64,000 bases of DNA from Nerophis ophidion (Eukaryota > Chordata > Actinopteri > Syngnathiformes > Syngnathidae). Shown piece after piece: positions 56,235 through 64,000 of this stretch; position 1 is the stretch's first letter; each line of letters starts with the position of its first letter. The stretch covers positions 46,339,515 through 46,403,514 of the forward strand of contig NC_084616.1 of NCBI RefSeq assembly GCF_033978795.1, in the 5' to 3' direction. The position numbers were made by a program, and so were the translations under genes. A model generated the notes under the pieces. The model saw only the letters and a program-made list of their open reading frames with translations. It had not been told where the DNA came from and made no database searches.

Positions 56235-56455
56235 GGGGCAGTATAGCTCGGTTGGTAGAGTGGCCGTGCCAGCAACTTGAGGGTTGCAGGTTCGATCCCC
56301 GCTTCCACCATCCTAGTCACTGTTATTGTGTCCTTGGGCAAGACACTTTACCCACACTGGTTTAAATGTAACTTAGATATTGGGTTTCACTATGTAAAGC
56401 GCTTTTAGTCACTAGAGAAAAAGCGCCATATAAATATAATTCACTTCACTTCACA
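56235..56455 (+). mobile_element. tRNA-type SINE, second family
   Basis: The head AGCTCGGTTGGTAGAGTGG and an intact B box GGTTCGATCCCC (56289-56300) precede TTGGGCAAGACACTTTACCC, AAAGCGCTTTTAGTCAC and AGCGCCATATAAATATAATT, ending TTCACTTCACTTCAC. It is better preserved than the 20451 copy. Confidence 0.85.
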
Positions 56456-56600
56456 CATATCATTATTGAACATGATTAAAATGAACAGTAATATTACTAA
56501 TTCAGTGTTAATATTTGAGTGGGCCAGGGTGGAAGTGGAAAAGTGGGGCCCCAAAGTCATTTGGCAATACTGAGGATTAAATACATTATTGGCATCCTGG

Positions 56601-56867
56601 CCCTAGTGTGTGAAAGTGAGTGTGAATGTTGTCTGTCTATCTGTGTTGGCCCTGCGATGGGGTGGCGACTTGTCCAGGGTGTATCCGCCTTCCGCCCGAT
56701 TGAAGCTGAGATTGAATGTTGTCTGTCTATCTGTGTTGGCTCTGCAATGAGATGGCAACTCGTCCAGGTTGTACACCGCCTTCCGCCTGATTGTAGCTGA
56801 GATAGGCGCCAGCGCCCCCCGCGATCCCAAAATTGAATAAGCGGTAGAAAATGGATGGATGGATGGA
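56601..56867 (+). mobile_element. SINE with (ATGG)n tail, truncated, internally duplicated
   Basis: GAATGTTGTCTGTCTATCTG occurs at about 56624 and again at about 56713, so the block to GCTGAGATTG is tandemly repeated before the normal 3' end. ATCCTGG flanks both sides (56594-56600 and 56868-56874). Confidence 0.8.
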
Positions 56868-56874
56868 ATCCTGG

Positions 56875-57530
56875 TAATTACGGTCATACAACACTACTGC
56901 TGATGCTGTATCAATTTATTAATGTATGTATTTTACATTACAGTAGGGAAGGGATTCATATGACCAATTCCTGGGTGGAGAGAAGAGAAGATGTTCCTAC
57001 TGTATGTTTCCAACTGTGTGTGCGTTATAGCCGTAATTGTCAAGGGGTATCTTTGTTGGATCTTTGTGTTGGCGTGATGGATGTTTGCACAGCCAGTGCC
57101 TGCACAGAATCGCTGAGTCATTCTCCACATTGTCAGCATTCAGCAGGACTCTGGACTGCCCTGATTATTTATCTGGGTTCAAAGTCTACACTGGCGGTGC
57201 ACACAGTGCAGAACAAGCAGCTAAATGCAGCTCTTGAAGTCAGGCGACACGTCCAGTCTGAGTGTCCTGCTGCTTTTAGCTGGATAAATAAAGGTTCACA
57301 CAAATACACCAGCAGGCTGCCATGTCTATTTTTAGAGAGGCATCATCTATTATGAAGTTAATATGATAAATATGCAGCATAAAAGCGCTTACAATACTGC
57401 CGAGTCCCATATTATTGCTCGACTTGTCTCCCAGTCACAAAGATTTAAAGATCTCGTTGACATTTTGTGGTTAAAGCGGAACAGTTTTGTGTTCGGTTCC
57501 ACGTTTTTAACAAATGTCACAATGTGCTGG
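56875..57530. other. No gene recognised
   Basis: A frame of 166 codons begins in the SINE tail and runs to 57355, but it has no domain, no codon or motif pattern I know, and an implausible start. I leave it unannotated. Confidence 0.4.
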
Positions 57531-57955
57531 TAATCAATCAATCAATCAATGTTTACTTATATAGCCCTAAATCACTAGTGTCTCAAAGGGCTGCACAAAC
57601 CACTACGACATCCTCGGTAGGCCCACATAAGGGCAAGGAAAACTCACACCCAGTGGGACATCGGTGACAATAATGACCCAGTGGGACGTCGGTGACAATG
57701 ATGACTATGAAAACATGATACTGTGAAAGATCAATCCATAATGGATCCAACACAGTCGCGAGAGTCCAGTCCAAAGCGGATCCAACACAGCAGCGAGAGT
57801 CCCGTTCACAGCGGAGCCAGCAGGAAACCATCCCAAGAGGAGGCTGATCAGCAGCGCAGAGATGTCCCCAGCCGATACACAGGCGAGCAGTACATGGCCA
57901 CCGGATCGGACCGGACTCCCTCCACAAAGGAGAGTGGGACATAGAAAAATAGAAA
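57531..57955. repeat. Dispersed repeat bordered by (AATC)n
   Basis: It begins AATCAATCAATCAATCAATG and TTTACTTATATAGCCCTAAA, and holds two near copies of GGATCCAACACAG-GCGAGAG about 36 bp apart. The family type is unclear; the AATC border resembles LINE tails in reverse. Confidence 0.5.
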
Positions 57956-57959
57956 GGTA

Positions 57960-58488
57960 AATCATATTGCATGATTCAAATGGTTTATTTTAAAGCCCAC
58001 CTGCGTATACTGTCAAGTTGTCTCCTCTTCTTTTTCTTCTTGCAGAGATGACATCTCCATGTGTGCGAGTGGATACACAGGAGTGGGAACCCTGGAGGAG
58101 GACAGTTAGTGTAGTTGAATGAGGAAGTGTATACTCTCGTATAGTGTTGCACAAAGAGCAGATGGTTAGTACACTAGTAGAAATACAGTACTGTGTCACT
58201 ACAGCAGATTTTGGTTTCATGTGTTTTTATATTTCTTCACCATCTTGTTGACTTATATTGACTTACACAGCGAAACCTAAACATACTTTTGTTGCGGTTG
58301 TGTGTTGGTTTAGATCCCAAAATGCAGATAGAAAAGGTATTGTAATGTATGTGCACTCAAATTTCGATATAATGCGGTCCAATATAACGCGACATTCTAT
58401 ATAGAGCGATTGTGCCATGGACTCCAAATATTTGCCCGTTTTAAACTCACGCAAAAGCATCTCGTGTGGACGAGATATGAATACCGTG
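57960..58488. other. No gene or repeat recognised
   Basis: No terminal repeats and no assignable frame. Confidence 0.4.
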
Positions 58489-58491
58489 CGC

Positions 58492-59110
58492 TAGGGCTGG
58501 GCGATATTGGTTTTTATTAATATTGCGATATTTTTATGCAATATTGCGATAAACGATATATATTCCGATATTTTACCTTGGCTTTGAATGAACAAGGCTT
58601 TGGTTTCTAAAAGAAGCCTTGTGATTGTTCCATCTGGTTTTGAACTCCCCTTCAGAATTGTACAGAACTCAGCAAGCACATTTGGAACCTCAAAGACAAT
58701 ATTGTTGAATATTCAAGAACATGGCAAATTCTTGCATCCAGCACACCTTACAACAGTGGTAATAAAAGATGCAACCTATGCTTAAAAGAGAAACTGTTTA
58801 TTATATACCACCCAAACCTGTCATCCCTCAATAAGCACAGTGAAATTGTATCAGCATGCCGTCACAGACGGAGACACCTCCTAGGTAACACATGGGCCAA
58901 TCACCACGCCCCCACGCCTGCCTGTACCTACCCGTTTTGTACCCTATAGAAATCATGGTATGTGAATGCTTCCATTAAAATCTCCTGATGATTGAGGGAA
59001 CCCCTCATGAAACAGTTCTGTAGAGATGAAGTAGTCTTGTGATTTTTTTCACACCTACATATTGCGCTCTACCACGTTATCGAGCACTATTCTCTGGATA
59101 ATCAAATTAA

Positions 59111-59171
<61 letters not shown>

Positions 59172-59275
59172 TCATTCATGAACGGATTATTTATCTATAT
59201 ATCTATATATATATATATAAATATATATAAATAGATAAACTGATTATCTATTTATATATATATATATATATACAC

Positions 59276-59319
<44 letters not shown>

Positions 59320-59883
59320 TATATGTAAATATAAAAATAGATAAATAATCCGTTCATGAATGAGTATATCCGTTCGGCCACCGTGTTCAATGGAGAAGTC
59401 TGATCTACAAAATTTGCAGGCAGCATACCCTTCCCCTTCGAGCTGTCATGGATGAACTGAAATTAATTGTTCCAATACTTTTGGAACTTGCAAGCGTACT
59501 TCTTCTTTTTCTTACTCGTCGTCGCCATATCTCTTCGTTTTTCTGCTTTTTCTGTTATGTTTTTGGACATTACTACGTGCCGTAGTTTTGAAGCAATGCA
59601 AGATGGGAATTTGGATGTTGTGTGTCAGTGTATTAACGTGCCGGCTGGAATAAACACATGCTGAGAAATTAGCTCCGTGCCTGCCTACTTTATAGGTATA
59701 GATAAACCTATGGATAACGGAGACATATATAATAGTCTCCTTTTCCAGTAAGAGAGGACGCTAAAGGCAGTGCCTTTAAGGCATGCCCCCAATATTGTTG
59801 TCCGGGTGGAAATAGGGAGAAATTTTCCGAGGGGCACAGAAATTCGGGAGTCCCCGGGGAAAATCGGGAGGGTTGGCAAGTAT
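58492..59883. mobile_element. Decayed composite DNA transposon
   Basis: The left edge TAGGGCTGGGCGATATTG is a common hAT-type end in fish. The right edge TCGGGAGGGTTGGCAAGTATG belongs to another dispersed family. Between them lie GAGCACTATTCTCTGGATAA, a TA microsatellite and GGCTGGAATAAACACATGC. It is probably two elements joined; no duplication was found. Confidence 0.4.
59115..59326. repeat. (TA)n microsatellite inside an inverted repeat
   Basis: TA tracts fill the space between perfect 31-bp inverted arms at 59168-59198 and 59337-59367 (each containing TCATTCATGAACGGATTATT or its complement). Confidence 0.85.
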
Positions 59884-59931
59884 GTCTTAAGGTCATTTGA
59901 AAAATTCACTGCACATCATATTGGCAGCTAC

Positions 59932-62609
59932 CAGAGGTGTGGACTCGAGTCACACGACTTGGACTCGAGTCAGACTCGAGTCATGAATTTGATGATTTTA
60001 GACTCGACTTGACAAAATGTAAAAAGACTTGCAACTCGACTTAGACTTTAACATCAATGACTTGTGACTTGACTTGGACTTGAGCCTTTTGACTTGACAT
60101 GACTTGCTACTTTCCCCAAAACCCAATGATTAAAAAGTTATTCAGGAGCGTTCCGTATCTGTCCATGTCTGTCAGCGTGTGTGCGATGACAGCCTGTGCG
60201 CTACCTGTCAGAACAACAGCCAATCAAATTAAATCCACATTATTTTCGTCACACAGCATTCAGCCAATCAATTTGCATGAAAACCAACGGAGAAGAGCTC
60301 TCATACAACACGCCAATGAGGAAAAATGATGCCAAAAATTGTTTCGTTCGGGTATTAAAACTACGACTTGGTCAACAAAAAACGAATTCCAGTATGCAAA
60401 GCATGCGGTTCGTTCGAAGATTACAGACAGAGACGCAACAACTTCCAACTTCGTTCGACATTTGAAGATGCACAAAGAATGTTAAGTTTTGAATGTAAGT
60501 TAACATTTATTGGCTGAGTAATGTAACTTGTATTTGCTGTTTAGTTAAACCAGTGAGGCTCCAAACTCACTGCTAACGTTATGAAAATAGACATCGTATA
60601 AGGGTGCGCAGCACCGAGCGCTACTGCCTACTGGCGCTGACGTGACGCGGGGCCGCCATCTTGGAGTGGTGATCCCCTCCACTCAGTGCAATTCATTTGA
60701 CAGGAGCAATGAACTGTCAGCGCATTTAATTCATTTTACCTCACTGAATACCACTGATATTCACGCGTTTTTTTTTCATAAGTGTAACTATGAAAAAAGA
60801 CACATTTTTTGGCGTGTTGTTTGCTTAACAGTAGTGGAATATTCTTATATGCTATAAGTGAGCAGACGTCCAAGATCAAAAGTGGGAATAATAATCCCAA
60901 AAGGGGGGAAAAAAACAGTCAGCTATTTTTAAGGCGAAGAAACAATATGATTAGGTTGTATATACATGCATATATCCTACATAAACATTGTATAAATACA
61001 TAAGATATCTATATATCTTATAGACTGTATCTCTGTTGCTGCAACAGCAGAGAGTTTATTCTGTCTTGACACTTTGTATTAATATTTTGTATTACATTCT
61101 TCCCTTAAATGATCATGTTTACAGTGATTGTTTTATATGTATTTTTCATGTATGTTGCTTCGGATAAAAGCGTCTGCAAAATACTTAAACATAAACATAT
61201 ATAAACACCTGAAAGTTTTTATATCAGCTAAAACCACAGATTTGTTTCACTGGATTCAGAATAAAAGCAAATTCTGTCTTACCCAACAATGTTAGTATTT
61301 GAATATTGTTACTTGAAGACTTATTCCTAGTTACAATTATACTGTTAAGAAAGTATTGTCTCATACTTTGCCTAAAATGAGAATGCATCATAATCAGTGG
61401 CCGCTGGAGAATTTTGTTTTAGGTGGGGCTGAAAGTTTGTAAACCAAATACTTGTAGGGGGGTCATCCTCCCCCAGAAGATTTCTTTGTGATTTTCACGT
61501 ACAAATTGAAGATCTTTGTTCCTTTCAACTCTGTGGTAATATTCTTTTCACAAAATACAACCATGTTAATGTTCAATCTTACTTGTGAAAAGTAATCCCC
61601 TGATTCCTATTTTCAACAGTCCACTCATTAAAGCAGGAAAACGCTAAACACCAACCCAGCATCTTTGTTTGCTACCTGTCAACTGTCAGTTTAGGCTGCT
61701 TGCCGGCTCCTCATCACCACTTCAAGATGGCGGCCAAATTGCTCACGTCACAGCAGCCAATGCTGCGTCTACTTATAAAATGTCTATGGTTATAACGTCA
61801 TTGCAAACACTACAATCTGTTGCGTCCACTGCAGTTCGCTACCTTATTCATACTTTTTGTCAAGTGTTTTTTTTTAAGCAGGGTTGCATGAGGTACCCAC
61901 TCAAAATGTTACGTTAGTCAATGTATCAGACACGGTAATGTAACGTTATACGGTGGTCAGCAGCACCTACAAAAAGACAAACATAGTCAAATAAAGGTCA
62001 GTTAAAATGTATACTATATAAAGGATATGTGTACATATTCCATAGGGCCGTGAAATCTAAAAACTACAACTCTGTTCCTTGTTATTTTCATGCAGTTATG
62101 TGTATCATGAGTATGCACACATCAACACACATACAGTATGAGATGAGATCAATGAGATAAGGTAAGAACAGGATAGAGACTGCTATGGAACTAGTTACAA
62201 TGCAATATTCCATGGAAATACAATGTTAACACCTTTGTGCAAATAATTACAGTTGCACTTGTTTTTTTCAAATGTGTTCATTCTGTAAAGGAATGAGTTA
62301 AATGTTTAAAATAACTGGTTAATAGTGCTATTATGAAGTGCAATGTCAGCACAATTAAAAAAAAAAATAATAAATACATACAGTGTTTTAAAAGCATACA
62401 AAATCTGTGTAAATATTTTAGTCTGGGGTTAAAAGGACTTGAAATGACTCGAAACTCAAAATGCAGGACTTGGGACTTGACTTGAGACTTTCCAGTCTTG
62501 ACTTTGGACTTGACTCGGGACTTGCCTGTCTTGACTTGGGACTTGACTCGAGAGCAAAGACTTGAGACTTACTTGTGACTTGCAAAACAATGACTTGGTC
62601 CCACCTCTG
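59932..62609 (+). mobile_element. hAT-type element with GACTTG-rich ends and BED relic
   Basis: The ends CAGAGGTGTGGACTCG and, from the right, CAGAGGTGGGACCAAG are flanked by GCAGCTAC on both sides (59924-59931 and 62610-62617), a perfect 8-bp duplication. GACTTG and GACTCGAG words recur through about 180 bp at each end and may be transposase binding sites. A BED-type finger relic reads inward from the left. The catalytic part is missing. Confidence 0.88.
60376..60485 (+). pseudogene. BED zinc-finger relic of a hAT transposase
   Basis: The frame gives IPVCKACGS, then after a shift TDRDATTSNFVRHLKMHKE, which is the C-x2-C ... H-x3-H pattern of a BED finger. The shift comes from a 4-bp tandem duplication (TTCGTTCG at 60409-60416). 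BED fingers bind the ends of hAT elements. No RNase H-type core follows. Confidence 0.7.
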
Positions 62610-62932
62610 GCAGCTACAGTTTCCATCTTAAAGACCCCCAAAATTTTGGGGGGAATGTTCGGCGGGCTAGACTGAAACGCTTAACGGTCCGCATTTGGCC
62701 CCCAGGCCTTAATTTGCCCAGGCCGGAACAAACGCTGCCTCGCTAACTGTGTACGAACAAAACATGAAATATGGGCTAATAGTTTACAAATACTGTAATA
62801 TGATTGTTGATGTTTTTCCAATCAGTACAGAATTGTGTTCCATTGCAGTGTTGTGTATTACAAACTCAAACGCCTTTCGTGTTGATGCAGAAAATAACTT
62901 ATCTCTTGCCGTATGTAGTTTTTACGGCTATC

Positions 62933-63000
62933 CATCCATCCATCTATTTTCTACCGCTTGTACCATTTGGGGTCGCGGGGAGTGCTGGATCCTATCTCTA
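62933..63000 (-). mobile_element. SINE 3' fragment with (ATGG)n tail
   Basis: TATCCATCCATCCATC and TTTTCTACCGCTTGTACC show the reversed tail and last 50 bp of the common SINE. Confidence 0.7.
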
Positions 63001-63004
63001 AAGT

Positions 63005-63771
63005 TATCCAAAGGTAGATTTGATTGCGCCCATTAGCTGCATTACTAGCTACCTGGAACGAGACAATTTTTATATTTTAGAAGGCGAAAAACTATTTTTT
63101 GTCTTCCTGTCTCTAATAACGATTCTGAACTTTAGTCAAAAAAAAAAAAAAAAAATGCAGTTCCCCTGTAAACAATCATTCATACCTGTGAGCTGCTTCC
63201 TGCCGTTTTGGTAGACACGACCTTCGCAGATATGAGACCAGATCGCAACACTTACACAGTAACTTCTATGAAAGTCTACAAAAAGATGGAAGCACAAAAT
63301 AAAAACAAAATATCAATCGAGTGATGAATAGTGCCCACCCCATCTTAGGCGTTATATCGATCCAGCTCCGTCCGACTGGCGAAGCTCGCTTCATGATTGG
63401 CAATTCAGAACAGGTGAGGGAGCTCGCGTTCAGTCCCGAAGGGAAGTGGTGGAAAATGGTGGCAAACAGGAAGTGGAAACAAAAATAAGAGCGCAGGACA
63501 GGAAATAAAAGAAAACACCAGTAACGAACAATAGTGGTGTGCCGTCAGGGCCAGCAAGGCCTTCTCTGCTGGCCTAACATAACCAGAAATCATGATCATA
63601 ATTGAAGATAAAGGTATTTTTTTATTTGCTTTCTCTAAATAGCTAAACATATTCATATTCATTCATTAATTTTCATTCATTTCATTTATTTATTTATTTC
63701 AGGCAATGATATAAAAAATAATAATTTAAAAAAAGTACAGAGTTGACAACACATAATGATATAAATTAATA
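63005..63771. other. No gene recognised
   Basis: GTGGTGTGCCGTCAGGGCC near 63534 resembles one end of a dispersed hAT family, without a partner. The rest is unassigned. Confidence 0.4.
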
Positions 63772-63773
63772 TA

Positions 63774-64000
63774 CAAACCCCGTTTCCATATGAGTTGGGA
63801 AATTGTGTTAGATGTAAATATAAACGGAATACAATGATTTGCAAATCCTTTTCAACCCATATTCAGTTGAATGCACTACAAAGACAAGATATTTGATGTT
63901 CAAACTCATAAACTTTATTATTTTTTTTGCAAATAATAATCAACTTAGAATTTCATGGCTGCAACACGTCCCAAAGTAGTTGGGAAAGGGCATGTTCACC
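63774..64000. mobile_element. Tc1-type transposon copy C, cut by window edge
   Basis: It follows TA and starts CAAACCCCGTTTCCATATG, then AATTGTGTTAGATGTAAAT. It matches the left end of copy B closely. The transposase would lie beyond the window. Confidence 0.88.

Noticed and set aside
56855..57355. A 166-codon plus-strand frame
   Set aside because: It starts in a SINE tail, has no recognisable domain, and its composition is not gene-like; length alone is not enough.

Overview
The window looks like repeat-rich DNA of a ray-finned fish. The basis is its load of Rex3-like RTE retrotransposons with (ATGG)n tails, CR1/L2-type LINEs with (TCAA)n tails, Tc1 transposons, many small hAT elements and several tRNA-derived SINE families. 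All of these are typical of teleosts. The species cannot be named from the sequence. I found no convincing host protein gene, rRNA, tRNA or CRISPR array. The DNA is best read as an intergenic or large-intron interval. The only host-like hint is a possible pair of divergent first exons in a GC-richer stretch near 9.03-9.28 kb.

Layout. 0.6-4.2 kb is a three-level nest: a Harbinger-type element (TAA target duplication) holds a Kolobok-like TTAA element with THAP relics, which holds a Rex3 fragment. 4.7-8.2 kb has hAT pieces, a truncated SINE, and a Rex3 fragment split by one hAT that itself holds another. 9.4-14.8 kb has a Tc1 element inside TA microsatellites, then a hAT split by a CR1/L2-type LINE, then SINEs. 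15-21 kb has SINEs, a Rex3 fragment and hATs. 21.5-25.5 kb has the second TTAA family, the best THAP copy, a SINE, and a hAT holding a solo LTR. 26.7-30.4 kb has a LINE tail, a TIR element, a hAT end with a SINE inside, and a Tc1 gene split by a small TIR element with an unusual protein relic. 32.8-40 kb has hATs, a foldback element, LTR-like pieces and the third THAP-type copy. 41.5-46.7 kb has a TTAA element and then a full-length Rex3-like element with one uninterrupted 1,046-codon frame. 48.7-55.5 kb has compound Tc1 DNA, a TTAA element and another nest. 56-64 kb has SINEs, a 2.7-kb hAT with a BED-finger relic, and a Tc1 end cut by the window edge.

How the parts work together. The Rex3-like LINE and the commonest SINE share their 3' ends, from about the last ten LINE codons through the stop to the (ATGG)n tail. 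The LINE is therefore the likely source of the machinery that copied the SINE. The CR1/L2-type LINE may stand in the same relation to short tail-only copies that all start at the same base. The DNA transposons are nearly all non-autonomous or broken. Their target duplications (TAA, TTAA, TA, AACT, 8 bp) can be read directly and give the order of insertion. The only element that looks young is the Rex3-like copy at 42.6-46.0 kb, and even it carries a suspicious residue in its endonuclease.
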